DNA of 64,000 nucleotides from an uncultured Prevotellaceae bacterium (GCA_902776545.1 CACYQO010000018.1:1-64000), one strand, 5' to 3'. Shown: positions 44,001-52,967, counted from the first letter of the stretch. Numbers and translations are program-made. The notes: generated from the sequence alone by a model not told the origin.

Positions 44001-45544
44001 TTGAAGAACACCTGCGGACGGTCGCTCACCACAGCCAGCGGTGTATCGTTACCCATTGCTGCCACAGGCTCCTGTCCGGCTGTCGCCATCGGGATAATCG
44101 TCTTGTCAATGTCCTCCTGGCCGAAACCGAAGTTCACGAGTTTATGTTCGAGGTCGCTCACGCCATTCTCGACGTGGCGGCCGCTCTTCAGTTTCTCTAA
44201 CTGCACGCGGTTCTCACTCAGCCACTCGCGGTAAGGATGTGCCTTGGCAAGCTTCTCTTTAATCTCACCGTCATAGTAGATTTTACCCTCCTGTGTGTCG
44301 ATAAGCAGGATTTTACCTGGCTGCAGACGACCTTTCGAAACCACGTTGCCAGGTTCGAAGTCCATCACGCCCACCTCTGAGGCGACGACCATCATACCCT
44401 GCTTCGTAATCGTATAGCGGCTGGGGCGCAGACCGTTGCGGTCAAGCATACCTCCAGCGTAGCGTCCGTCGGAGAACAGCAGGGCGGCAGGACCGTCCCA
44501 CGGCTCCATCAGGATAGAGTGATATTCGTAGAAGGCCTTCAGGTCTTCTGAGATGGGGTTCTTGTCGTTGAAGCTCTCTGGTACGAGAATGGCCATTGCC
44601 TGAGGCAGCGACAGACCGCTCATCATCAGGAACTCGAACACGTTGTCGAGGCTGGCAGAGTCACTCATACCCTCCTGCACGATAGGTCTCAAGTCCTTGA
44701 TATCTCCCAGGGCCTCACTTGAGAGTACACTTTCTCTCGCCTTCATCCAGCCGCGATTGCCTCGGATGGTGTTGATCTCGCCATTGTGAGCGAGCAAGCG
44801 GAAGGGCTGGGCCAAAGACCACGTTGGAAATGTGTTGGTTGAGAAGCGTGAGTGCACCAGCGCCAGTCCGCTTGTGAAATAGGGACTCGACAGATCGGGG
44901 AAATACCGCCTGAGCTGTCCGCTGGTCAGCATGCCCTTATAGATGATGTTTTTGCTCGACAGTGAGCAGATATAGAAGTCTTTGTTGTTGATGCGGTTCT
45001 CGATCCTTTTGCGTACCTTATATAATATACGGTCGAGCGTTGCGGCTTGTTCCTCTGTGGCGCCTGTGACGAAAATCTGCTTGATCTCCGGCTCCACCTC
45101 TCTGGCGGCCTTGCCCAGCACTTCAGGGTTCTTGGGTACTGTGCGTACATGCATCAGCTGCAGGCCCTCGCGTTCTATCTCCTCTATCATCACGCTCAGG
45201 ATCTGTTCCTGGGCCTTCACGTCCTTAGGCAGGAACACCAGGCCTGTGCCGTAGTGACCCTTCTCAGGTACGGGGATGCCTTGCAGCAGAATGAATTCGT
45301 GGGGAATCTGCACCATAATACCTGCACCGTCGCCCGTCTTGTCGCGCGTTTCGGCACCACGGTGCTCCATGTTCTCCAGCACCTTCAGGGCATTGTCTAC
45401 CAGTTCGTGACTCTTGCCCCCGTGGATATTCACCACCATGCCCACGCCGCAAGCGTCGTGTTCATAGTCTGGCTGATAAAGCCCCCTGTGTATCCTCCTT
45501 TCATCTTGTGTTAGCTGTGATGCTTGAAGTTTGCAATGTGTCAT
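41024..45544 (-). CDS. gltB: Glutamate synthase large subunit
   Basis: A 1506-residue enzyme that transfers the glutamine amide to 2-oxoglutarate. The class II amidotransferase domain starts at the processed Cys in HDACGVGMVV; central and FMN domains follow (EGGTGASPASSMRF), a 3Fe-4S cluster motif CVMMRKCNTNTCPMGVA, and the C-terminal GXGXG beta helix. The ATG at 45544 is chosen because the -7 element (45586-45593) lies within the longer open frame to 45616. It is transcribed with gltD, forming the GS-GOGAT pathway with glnN in this window. Confidence 0.97.
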   Translation of the reverse strand: MTHCKLQASQLTQDERRIHRGLYQPDYEHDACGVGMVVNIHGGKSHELVDNALKVLENMEHRGAETRDKTGDGAGIMVQIPHEFILLQGIPVPEKGHYGTGLVFLPKDVKAQEQILSVMIEEIEREGLQLMHVRTVPKNPEVLGKAAREVEPEIKQIFVTGATEEQAATLDRILYKVRKRIENRINNKDFYICSLSSKNIIYKGMLTSGQLRRYFPDLSSPYFTSGLALVHSRFSTNTFPTWSLAQPFRLLAHNGEINTIRGNRGWMKARESVLSSEALGDIKDLRPIVQEGMSDSASLDNVFEFLMMSGLSLPQAMAILVPESFNDKNPISEDLKAFYEYHSILMEPWDGPAALLFSDGRYAGGMLDRNGLRPSRYTITKQGMMVVASEVGVMDFEPGNVVSKGRLQPGKILLIDTQEGKIYYDGEIKEKLAKAHPYREWLSENRVQLEKLKSGRHVENGVSDLEHKLVNFGFGQEDIDKTIIPMATAGQEPVAAMGNDTPLAVVSDRPQVFFNYFRQQFAQVTNPAIDPIREELVMSLTEYIGAVGTNILTPDASNCKMVRLPQPVLTNTQLDILCNIRYKGFKTKKLAMLFEIEKGEEGLRKSLDDLCKEAEASVDEGVNYIILSDRDIDEQHAAIPSLLAVSAVHHYLISVGKRVQTALIVESGEIRETMHAALLLGYGASALCPYMTFAILDDLVKKGKIQEEYATAEKNYIKAVDKGLKKIMSKMGISTIRSYRGAKIFESIGLSEDLLRRYFGTETSTIGGIGLKEIARDAIRLHEAAKEQTFLKNQGQFAWRKDGILHAWNPETIAKLQLATRQGSYEKFKQWAAIVDGGEKPIFIRDFFGWKKAAKPVPLEEVESVESIVKHFVTGAMSFGALSIEAHEALALAMNKLGTRSNTGEGGEDNVRYHTEVDGVSLSSKTKQIASGRFGVTAEYLVNAEEIQIKVAQGAKPGEGGQLPGFKVNDIIAKTRNAIPGISLISPPPHHDIYSIEDLAQLIFDLKNINPTAAVSVKLVAESGVGTIAAGVAKAKADLIVISGAEGGTGASPASSMRFAGISPEIGLAETQQTLVRNGLRNQVRLQTDGQLKTAKDVIIMAMLGADEFSFGTLPLIVLGCVMMRKCNTNTCPMGVATQNPELRKHFEGRAEYVVNFFTFLAEQVREYLSEIGVHSLKEIIGHTELIEVNTDNATDKQKTIDFSRLLHKPETDKALYWDRSAFTKITGVADEEIIKAAAKAIEKGEEVTLDYGIKNTDRAVGTMLSGVIARKYGEEGLPEGTIKIKFMGSAGQSFGAFAVKGIDIRLEGEANDYFGKGLSGGRISILPPTRRSDDFKAEENIIAGNTGLYGATSGELYINGKVGERFGVRNSGAIAVIEGAGDHCCEYMTGGRVVVLGKTGRNFAAGMSGGVAYVYDPDHTFDYFCNMDMVELSLVEDSVSRKELLELIRQHYLHTGSALAGRMLDNWHRYIEDFIQVIPIEYKRVLEEEKMKKLHEKIADIQRDY

Positions 45545-45585
45545 ATTATCCTCAAATTTACTTACGTTTTGTTCGTTTTCGGCTG

Positions 45586-45593
45586 CAAAGGTA
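45586..45593 (-). promoter_or_regulatory. -7 promoter element for gltBD
   Basis: TACCTTTG on the minus strand followed by CAGC, 41 bases before the gltB ATG. Confidence 0.7.
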
Positions 45594-45814
45594 ATGCATA
45601 ATGTCGGAATACGCAAACTTTCGCTTACTTTTTTCTTCTTAAAAATTTCCTTAACTTACACTTTGCCTTATTTCCGCCCCTTTTTCTGTCATAGTGTAAA
45701 CAATCGGTCAATCTGAGTCTGTTATTACTTACATATTGTCATTTTGCCCCAAATCATGAAAAAAGTTCCGATTTTGGTTAACTTTTACGCCCCTTTTCCT
45801 GTCTATAATAGTAG

Positions 45815-46318
45815 ATGAAGGTAAAAGAAATAGAACAACTGTTCCGACAGCACTACGCTCAGATGACGAAACTGGCGAGGACCATGCTCTACGACGACGA
45901 GGAAGCTCGTGACGTGGTGAGCGAGGTATTTGCTGCACTGATTAGGACAGATATTGTCCCCGTCAATACCAAGAGCTACCTGCTGACGAGTGTCCGCAAC
46001 AGATGTCTGTCCATACTGGAGCACAAGAGCGTCAGGGCAAGGTTTGAGCAGACATACACCCTGGACATGAAATCTGCATCTCAACCAGCAGAAGAAGGCG
46101 ATGGTGAGTACCAATCGACTGAGATACTGGGAAACCTAATGGCATACGCAGAGCAGAACCTGAAAGAGCAGACGCTCCGAGTGTTCCGTATGAGACATCT
46201 GCAAGGCATGAAGTATCAGGATATTGCCGACGAACTGGGCATCAGCCGCGTGATGGTCTATAAACACCTGACACAGGCGATGGTAAAAATCAAAGAATAT
46301 CAACATAAAATAAGGTAA
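45815..46318 (+). CDS. ECF-type RNA polymerase sigma factor
   Basis: A 167-residue ECF sigma factor. Region 2 shows DDEEARDVVSEVFAAL and YLLTSVRNRCLS; region 4 has the helix-turn-helix YQDIADELGISRVMVYKHL. The next gene, four bases later, encodes its FecR-like anti-sigma factor and then an STN-containing receptor, i.e. a cell-surface signalling operon. It lies divergent from gltBD; no clear -7 element was found immediately upstream, which may mean autoregulated sigma-specific transcription. Confidence 0.93.
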   Translation: MKVKEIEQLFRQHYAQMTKLARTMLYDDEEARDVVSEVFAALIRTDIVPVNTKSYLLTSVRNRCLSILEHKSVRARFEQTYTLDMKSASQPAEEGDGEYQSTEILGNLMAYAEQNLKEQTLRVFRMRHLQGMKYQDIADELGISRVMVYKHLTQAMVKIKEYQHKIR

Positions 46319-46322
46319 GGCA

Positions 46323-46958
46323 ATGGACAAAGACGAAAAGATCAAGATGCTGTTTGACATGCAGGAACATCCAGAGCAGTTTTCAGACGAAGCACTGGAG
46401 CAGATGCTTAACGACGCCGAGGCACAGGAACTGATGGAGGCCACGGCCCAGCTGAAGCGTGCTATCATAAACGACGAGTTCACGATATCGGAACAGGATG
46501 TAGAAGACGAATGGAAGGTATTTGCTTCAAAGCACTTTGCCAAGCAGAAGCCACAGTACAACTGGCTCAAGATGGCTGCCATGTTTATTGGAATCCTTTT
46601 TGTTACAGGTCTTACTTTTGCTGCCATCCACATCATCCGTCATAATACGGGTATCCAGGAGCCCCAGCCAAAGGAACAGTCAGTCAGGCAACAGGCTGTT
46701 CATGCGGATACCAACCAAGGCGACACTGCCGTCTTGGCTGAACCTGTTGTGTTTAACAATGTGTCATTAGATAGTATTGCCAAGGGCATCGCTGCCTGGC
46801 ACCACATGGATGTGGACTTGCAAAACGAACAGGCCAGCCAGCTACGCTTTCATTTCGTATGGAAGCCGAATGACAGTCTGCAGGAAGTGGTTGAGAAGTT
46901 GAATATGTTCGAATATGTCAATATGGCCATTGAGGATGGTAAACTGATTGTCAGATGA
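46323..46958 (+). CDS. FecR-like anti-sigma factor
   Basis: A 211-residue membrane protein. The cytoplasmic N-terminal ~78 residues would bind the sigma factor; one membrane segment (LKMAAMFIGILFVTGLTFAAIHII) follows near residue 80; the periplasmic part ends in a DUF4974-like STN-partner domain (FNNVSLDSIAKGIAAWHHMDV). The usual central FecR domain appears shortened or missing, so it is smaller than the family norm (~320). Its stop overlaps the receptor ATG by four bases. Confidence 0.85.
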   Translation: MDKDEKIKMLFDMQEHPEQFSDEALEQMLNDAEAQELMEATAQLKRAIINDEFTISEQDVEDEWKVFASKHFAKQKPQYNWLKMAAMFIGILFVTGLTFAAIHIIRHNTGIQEPQPKEQSVRQQAVHADTNQGDTAVLAEPVVFNNVSLDSIAKGIAAWHHMDVDLQNEQASQLRFHFVWKPNDSLQEVVEKLNMFEYVNMAIEDGKLIVR

Positions 46959-49531
46959 AAAAGCTACTTATAATTCTAATTGCGATGTGCTGTTTCGTTG
47001 ATGTTCTGGCGCAGAAGGTTACGCGCAACTACGAGAACGTATCTATGTCAGATGCATTACTCGACCTCAACGAACAGTTCCGTGATTATAACATCAGCTT
47101 TATGTACAACGAGTTGGAAGATTTCCGAGTGACCACTCACGTCAGGCATAAGTCTGTTTCTGAGGCCATTCAGCAGATCATAGGTTTCTATCCCGTTCGT
47201 GTCGTCCAGCACAGTAAAAAGGAATTCTTTATAGAGTGTACGCATAAGGCCAGTCTTCATCTGAAGGGTTCCATTATCGACGAGACGGGCCGGCCTGTTG
47301 CCTATGCCAACGTTCTCTTGCTTTCCCCATCAGACTCAACCGTCATTGATGGAGGTGTGAGTAATGAGGCTGGCTACTTCGTCATCCCATGTGATATGAA
47401 TCCCGTCATCGTCCGTATCTCCTATGTTGGATACAAAACCATATTCAAGCATTGTAACAACCTTGAACTCGGCACCGTCAGGATGCACTCTGAGACACAA
47501 GCGCTGAAAGGTGTGACCATAGAAGGCCAAACGCCTATCCTGCGTCGTGAGGCAGGAAAGATTGTTTTCGACACCCGTTACATTACCGGAGCCATCAATG
47601 CTACCGATTTGCTGCGTTATGCACCAGGCGTGATGCTTCACGATGATGACATCAGCCTCTTTGGGACCACGGGCATCATCTTCTGCATCAACAATAAGGA
47701 ACAGCATATAGGCCAAAGGGAAATGCTACAGATCCTGAAGTCCTATCCGGCTTCAGATGTGGAGAAGATAGAAATCATCCAGACACCAGGGGCCGAATAC
47801 TCGGCATCAGGCAATGCGGGCATCATCAACCTGATTCTGAAGAAGAAAGGCAACGACTATATCGGCGGTTCCATGGGTTATGCCCATACACAATATGAGG
47901 AGCATGGTGACGAGGCGAATGCCAATGTGATTTATAACAAGGGAAAGCTATCAACCTCACTCAACGTGGCTGGCATTTGGGACAATACCCGTTACAAGGA
48001 GACAAACACCCTGACATTTGATCATACCATACGCGACAACATTGATAATGGCCACATCAGAAAGAACAACTACTCAGCCCGGTGGCAGATCGACTATGAT
48101 GCTTCAGACCGATTCAATGTTGGCGCATACGCCATGTTCAGTGACGGTGACCGTCAACTGGATGTAGACGGTAAATACATCAAAAGAAACAACATCCAAA
48201 GTGTCGACACATCCCAAATCCAGCGTCAGGAAGAAACTCGGACCTATGCCCTGAATATCTATGCCTCACAGAAACTGAATGCTGAAAGCTCAAAGATAGA
48301 CTATAATCTGGACTATTACCACATGAAGATGAGCGACGATCGTATGTCGGAAGCGCATTACGTTTATGATGAGAATTGGTTTGAGAAATTCATCTATCTG
48401 AACAAGATCACGCAGAACGTCACAAGTTTTTCTGCCAAAGTGGATGCTAATGTCAGTAAGTTCAAGTTAGGCTGCCATTATACATTCACCTGCAGTAACC
48501 GTGACATCAACTTCTCCTGGGCACCCAGCTATATGGAATGGAGCAACTTCATTTATGATGAAAATGTACTTTCAGCGTATGCAGAATATAGCGGGAAGTG
48601 GGGAGACAAACTTTCTTTTAATCTTGGCGGACGTTATGAGCATACTTGGACGAAAGGACATAGACTGTCGAAAGTCGATGACATTGCACATCATACCGAA
48701 TACGGCAGGTTCTTCCCCTCACTCAGTATTGGATATCAGCCCCATCGGGACCATTCCCTGAACTGGAATCTCAGCAGCCGCATAACCAGACCAAACGTCA
48801 TCAACGTGAACCCTGATACCCTTTGCAACGACATCTATCATAACACGTGGGGCAATCCATACCTGAAACCAACCTATCTTTATAAGGCCATGATGGGATA
48901 CACATACAAGGGTGTGCTGAGTTTTGATCTTTATTATGCCTATGAGCCTAACAGCATGACTCAGGTTTCCTTAATTGACGGGTTAGAAACAACTTTTAGC
49001 ACATGGGACAATGTGGTGGATCAGCAAAGCCTCGGCATTAACTCATTCTATTATTTCGACCGTCTGAAATGGATGAACGCCATTCTGATGCAGGGTGTCT
49101 GTTGGAGCAGAACCACTGGCGACGGACAGCGCACGCTGACTGGCATTGAAGGATGGAGTTATACGGATGTATTGCAGACGTCTTTCTTCTTTGACCGCGA
49201 TCGCAAATGGACAGCCAACCTCAACGTTACATACAGTTCTCCTGAGAAAGATGTCACTAAGACTTTGGATGGCCGCTATATGATTGATGCGGGACTGCAA
49301 TACCGTTTTTGGAAAGACCACCTGACGATTGGTCTCACTTGCCGGAACCTGTTTGCTTCTCGTATCAGCGGAACAGAATATCTCGGCACTACGGCGATGG
49401 ACTTTGATAATAAGTTCAATTATCGGCAGTTCCGTCTGACGCTTACCTATAACTGGGGTGCCAAACTGCGACATGAACAACGTCGTTATGAAAGTGATGA
49501 GATGCAAGAACGCATAGTGAACGATTTCTAA
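46955..49531 (+). CDS. Outer-membrane receptor with STN domain (TonB-dependent receptor-like)
   Basis: An 858-residue outer-membrane protein with a signal peptide (MKKLLIILIAMCCFVDVLA). Residues ~25-95 form an STN signalling domain, ~100-185 a carboxypeptidase-regulatory-like beta domain (LHLKGSIIDETGRPVAYANVLLL), then a plug (LRYAPGVMLHDDDISLFG, IEIIQTPGAEYSASGNAGIINLILKKK) and a beta barrel of the OMP_b-brl_3 type. The STN domain should contact the FecR-like protein to switch the sigma factor. No SusD partner follows, unlike polysaccharide loci. Ligand unknown. Confidence 0.9.
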   Translation: MKKLLIILIAMCCFVDVLAQKVTRNYENVSMSDALLDLNEQFRDYNISFMYNELEDFRVTTHVRHKSVSEAIQQIIGFYPVRVVQHSKKEFFIECTHKASLHLKGSIIDETGRPVAYANVLLLSPSDSTVIDGGVSNEAGYFVIPCDMNPVIVRISYVGYKTIFKHCNNLELGTVRMHSETQALKGVTIEGQTPILRREAGKIVFDTRYITGAINATDLLRYAPGVMLHDDDISLFGTTGIIFCINNKEQHIGQREMLQILKSYPASDVEKIEIIQTPGAEYSASGNAGIINLILKKKGNDYIGGSMGYAHTQYEEHGDEANANVIYNKGKLSTSLNVAGIWDNTRYKETNTLTFDHTIRDNIDNGHIRKNNYSARWQIDYDASDRFNVGAYAMFSDGDRQLDVDGKYIKRNNIQSVDTSQIQRQEETRTYALNIYASQKLNAESSKIDYNLDYYHMKMSDDRMSEAHYVYDENWFEKFIYLNKITQNVTSFSAKVDANVSKFKLGCHYTFTCSNRDINFSWAPSYMEWSNFIYDENVLSAYAEYSGKWGDKLSFNLGGRYEHTWTKGHRLSKVDDIAHHTEYGRFFPSLSIGYQPHRDHSLNWNLSSRITRPNVINVNPDTLCNDIYHNTWGNPYLKPTYLYKAMMGYTYKGVLSFDLYYAYEPNSMTQVSLIDGLETTFSTWDNVVDQQSLGINSFYYFDRLKWMNAILMQGVCWSRTTGDGQRTLTGIEGWSYTDVLQTSFFFDRDRKWTANLNVTYSSPEKDVTKTLDGRYMIDAGLQYRFWKDHLTIGLTCRNLFASRISGTEYLGTTAMDFDNKFNYRQFRLTLTYNWGAKLRHEQRRYESDEMQERIVNDF

Positions 49532-49538
49532 CAGCAAT

Positions 49539-50630
49539 ATGAAACAACTGAATTTATCAGATTGGAAGGAACTTAACAACTCCTTCCCCAGGCGGCTCAT
49601 CTATCATGCGGGCATTGACTGTGGTTTCACAGTCGAACTGAACTACATGGTTAATGCGATGCTCTATTGCTTGGCAAACGGGTATCAGTTCCAACTCTAT
49701 TCTGAAGATGCCAACTTCGGAACTGGTAAGGGATGGACGGAATACTTCGCACCATTCTGTGAAGAGGTTCACGAGGCGTTTCATCATAAATACAACCTGC
49801 ACCGCCCACCCACATGGCGACGTGCTATGAAGAATGTCGTTAAAACGAGATCGCTGTCTTTTGTCTTCTGGAAACTGAAGTTCCTGCTGAAGTCTCTCGT
49901 TGGCCATTGGCTGGCTTTCAGGGCATACGGCGAATATGTCAGGCTGAGTCAGGATGTGGCCCATGAGCCTGACAAGCATTACCACATCCCAGCCCTTGGG
50001 CTCAATGGCTCCTATACCGAGGCCTATGCGATGCTGGCAAGGATGATCTGGCAGCCACAGCCCGAAGTGCAACAGCAGATGGCAGACACTAAGCGTCGCC
50101 TGTTGCTGCCACAAGTTTATTCAGGCGTTCATATCCGGGGAGGCGACAAGGCCCAAGAGGCACGACTGATCACAGGTCGGCAAATCATTGAGGCTCTGCA
50201 TCCTCAAGAAGGTGACAGTATCTTTGCCCTTGCCGACAACTACCAACAATTGGAAATAGTCCGGAGTGAGTTTCCCCAATTACGCATCGTCTCATTGTGC
50301 CAACCAGAAGACCAAGGTTACTCCCACAAGGCATTTTGCACGTCAGGTCCATTGGAGAAGAAAACAGCCATTGTAAGGCTTATTGTCTCCATAGACCTGT
50401 TGCTTCATGCCAGTAAGTTTGTCGGCAGCATCACCACAGGCCCCAGCGTTTTCATCATGAAACAACGATGTGCAGAGCCTTCCGTTGTAGCCGTCGACTG
50501 TTCGAGAGATGCGTTAGAGTCTGTCCTTTCCCTTCCCATAGATCATCGTGCTGCCATCTCTGCAAAAAGCTTACTTCGTCCCTCTGGCTATGCGTTTCTT
50601 GCCGTTTTGGATGACGAAGCCCTTATATGA
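49539..50630 (+). CDS. Fucosyltransferase-like glycosyltransferase (FUT8/NodZ fold)
   Basis: A 363-residue cytoplasmic glycosyltransferase. The GVHIRGGDK motif near residue 196 matches the GDP-fucose-binding HxRxxD loop of the GT23/GT65/GT68 superfamily, and the C-terminal VSIDLLLHASKFVGSITTGPSVFIMKQR segment resembles FUT8. It starts seven bases after the receptor stop, so it belongs to the sigma-FecR-receptor transcript. The last 20 codons overlap the serpin gene on the other strand. The acceptor is unknown. Confidence 0.7.
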   Translation: MKQLNLSDWKELNNSFPRRLIYHAGIDCGFTVELNYMVNAMLYCLANGYQFQLYSEDANFGTGKGWTEYFAPFCEEVHEAFHHKYNLHRPPTWRRAMKNVVKTRSLSFVFWKLKFLLKSLVGHWLAFRAYGEYVRLSQDVAHEPDKHYHIPALGLNGSYTEAYAMLARMIWQPQPEVQQQMADTKRRLLLPQVYSGVHIRGGDKAQEARLITGRQIIEALHPQEGDSIFALADNYQQLEIVRSEFPQLRIVSLCQPEDQGYSHKAFCTSGPLEKKTAIVRLIVSIDLLLHASKFVGSITTGPSVFIMKQRCAEPSVVAVDCSRDALESVLSLPIDHRAAISAKSLLRPSGYAFLAVLDDEALI

Positions 50631-52532
50631 GGTGTTGACTTTCTGGCCAGAGAGGTTGTAGATATGGCCGTCAGCAGCCGGCTTGGGCTCTGCCTTCGTG
50701 CCGACGATGCCACTTCTGATGTCAGCCGTCACACCACCCGTATATTGGCCGATGAAGAAGATAGTGCCTGTAGACTGTTCGCTGATGATGTATAGGAACG
50801 GACGATTGGCGTGGAACTGCTTCGGCTCTTCTGGCATAGCGGATCCTGCTGCTTCTATTATTGTGACGGCTGCTGCCTCTGTACCTTCCTCATCGAGCTT
50901 GATCTTAGCCACCTGGAACATATTACTGATGTAACTTGGAACATTGCAGAAAAAGGGGAACTCTGCATCGAGAGTGAATGCTTTAGGCATACCTAAGTCT
51001 GCCATTACCTCCACCAGGGGCTGATTGGTATCTGTCTCAAAGCGAGGCAGTTTCAAATCCACATCTTTATACTGATAATTCGGCTGCCAGCTGTTGCCGC
51101 TAAAGGTCTCAAGCACCTCGCCGACGGTCTTGTTCTCACGCGGCAGGAAGATGTCCATCCTGTAAGCCCCATTGCCGTATGGCAGGCGGACGGCCTGATA
51201 GAGGTCGTTCTCTGCATAGAGTAATCCTTCTCTGAATTTGTGCATCATGGGCACTTCGTCGCCTCCTCCAAACGATTCTTCCTGAGTGTTCTCCTTTCTG
51301 AAGGGATTGCTCCAGATGCCCTTGAAATAGAGGGCATTGAGGAGATAACTGACGGCGGAAGGGTTGAATGTCCTTTCATCAAGCACCTTGGGAATCATAC
51401 CCATCGTGTGGTCACTGGCCCATTGGTTGATGACGTCCATCGTCTCGCCGTCTGCGAAGTCGCGGTTCTGGGGCTGGGCGTCGTAATAGGTGTTCACTTT
51501 ATCCACGAAATCCTCTTGCAGACGATAGCCGAGGCCTTCGTTCATAAAGATGGTGTTGGCAATCATGGCCTTGGTCTTCTCGTCGAGCGTGTTTGACTCC
51601 TTCAGCATCTTCTGGCAGAAAGCATTGATGGCATCAGCGCTTTGCTCCCCTGCCTGAGGGGAGCTGTTCGTAGGACTGAGGGGTGGGAGGCCGAAGCCAA
51701 GTGTCTGATTGATTTCTTTCAAGGTTTCTCCGTCAGCTCCGTTGTTGAGCATACCCAAGGCAAAGGTGATGCTTAGGGGCGAAAGTATCTTGCTCTTTTC
51801 TCCTCGTGCCTTGCGGAAGAGGTTAAAGGCAAAGTCGTTGTTGCTGTTGATCAGTTCCTGTTCACCTTCCGCCAGCTCTATCTCCTTGGGTGCATCGAAG
51901 TCTGAATTGTAAAAGTAGAAGTCTTTACCAATCACCGAGTACAATTTCATATAGTCACAGATGCAGGTTGGCTGTGGAGCAAAGGGGTCCATCATCAGAC
52001 CAGCGTCTTTGAATCCGACTCCCTCCACACACAAGTAGCCAATGTCAACAATACTGCCGTCTGAAAGCGCATCATAATAGCGGTATCTACGGAATAACTG
52101 ACTATTAGCTTTGATGGTCTCAGCGACACGAGTTGCGTTGGAGAAGTGCCCATCGGAAAAGTGTATGCCGAAGTCAAAACCGATTATGTCTTCATTTCCA
52201 TCCCACGTATATACCCGTCCTTCTTCGTCTTCTCGGAGGGCACTGGCGTATGTTTTCTTACCATTTTTCTCGTCATACTTGTACAGCTTCATATATTGAA
52301 GGTTGTTGATGGTGGTGTCGCCTTTAAGAGTGTAGTGCACAAACCACATGTCTTCGAAGTAGTTACTGCCATCAAGGCCTGACGATTCGCGGTCTATAAA
52401 ATGATGATAGACATAGGTCCACCTCTTACCTTGCTCCAGCATGGGACGCTTGGGTGCTGCTGCCTGTGCGGCTGCAACACAAACTGACAACGTCAGCACA
52501 ACACAAATCCATAATACGTTTTTCTTCTTCAT
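50571..52532 (-). CDS. Secreted serpin with extra N-terminal domain and C-terminal sorting-like tail
   Basis: A 653-residue secreted protein: signal peptide (MKKKNVLWICVVLTLSVCVAAAQA), an unassigned domain to about residue 225, then a full serpin domain (NNDFAFNLFRKARG to IFFIGQYTGG). The reactive-loop hinge EEGTEAAAVTIIEAAGSAM near residue 545 is rich in small residues, as in inhibitory serpins. A REP-like palindrome adds a Pro/Ser loop near residue 285. The C-terminal YNLSGQKVNTSYKGFVIQNGKK resembles tails found on many Prevotella secreted proteins. It probably inhibits host or competitor serine proteases. Confidence 0.9.
   Translation of the reverse strand: MKKKNVLWICVVLTLSVCVAAAQAAAPKRPMLEQGKRWTYVYHHFIDRESSGLDGSNYFEDMWFVHYTLKGDTTINNLQYMKLYKYDEKNGKKTYASALREDEEGRVYTWDGNEDIIGFDFGIHFSDGHFSNATRVAETIKANSQLFRRYRYYDALSDGSIVDIGYLCVEGVGFKDAGLMMDPFAPQPTCICDYMKLYSVIGKDFYFYNSDFDAPKEIELAEGEQELINSNNDFAFNLFRKARGEKSKILSPLSITFALGMLNNGADGETLKEINQTLGFGLPPLSPTNSSPQAGEQSADAINAFCQKMLKESNTLDEKTKAMIANTIFMNEGLGYRLQEDFVDKVNTYYDAQPQNRDFADGETMDVINQWASDHTMGMIPKVLDERTFNPSAVSYLLNALYFKGIWSNPFRKENTQEESFGGGDEVPMMHKFREGLLYAENDLYQAVRLPYGNGAYRMDIFLPRENKTVGEVLETFSGNSWQPNYQYKDVDLKLPRFETDTNQPLVEVMADLGMPKAFTLDAEFPFFCNVPSYISNMFQVAKIKLDEEGTEAAAVTIIEAAGSAMPEEPKQFHANRPFLYIISEQSTGTIFFIGQYTGGVTADIRSGIVGTKAEPKPAADGHIYNLSGQKVNTSYKGFVIQNGKKRIARGTK
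51644..51664. repeat. REP-like palindrome inside the serpin gene
   Basis: GCTCCCCT and AGGGGAGC with a five-base loop, followed by GACTGAGGGGTGGGAG. It is read in frame as PPLSPTNSSPQAGEQ on the minus strand. Confidence 0.8.
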
Positions 52533-52740
52533 ATCATTTTGTTTTAAATGCGAAATTACACCTTATCTATATATATAACACGTGAAGAAGCAAAACCTTG
52601 CAAAAAATCCGAGATATTTATAATCTTTTAACGGTTTTTGAGTGTTGTGTACTGTTACGAAGATCGGCAATCGAAGAGATGTCAGTTCTCTTTTGATATA
52701 TGTCAATTGTACGTGTACGTACACAATGATGAGTGCTGAT
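52533..52740. other. Intergenic region upstream of the nitrogen leader
   Basis: AT-rich, with a palindrome near 52709 (GTACGTGTACGTAC). It lies between the serpin start and the conserved leader of glnB. No gene seen. Confidence 0.5.
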
Positions 52741-52967
52741 GACGATTTGTAACGAAAGGAGAGGGTTTGGAGACAAAGTGTAAACAAAATGAAAGGAAAA
52801 GATGATGTATAGTTTACAAAGTGTCAGTTGGTGAAAGTTTTAACAATCAAAGAGAAAGAAAAATGAGTGAATATTTATCAAAACGTCGTACCTTTGCACT
52901 CGATAATTATCACAATGTAACCCAAAGAAAGGGTTTAGAGAGTATTAATTTAATAAGGTAAAAAGGT
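52741..52967 (+). promoter_or_regulatory. Conserved nitrogen-control leader of the P-II/amt1 operon
   Basis: Begins with GACGATTTGTAACGAAA and aligns without gaps to 55578-55767 upstream of amt2. Shared blocks TTTACAAA (52813), TTTTAACAATCAAA (52838) and the -7 element TACCTTTG (52889-52896) occur at identical distances in both copies. This suggests one regulator binding upstream of both ammonium-transport transcripts. Confidence 0.75.
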
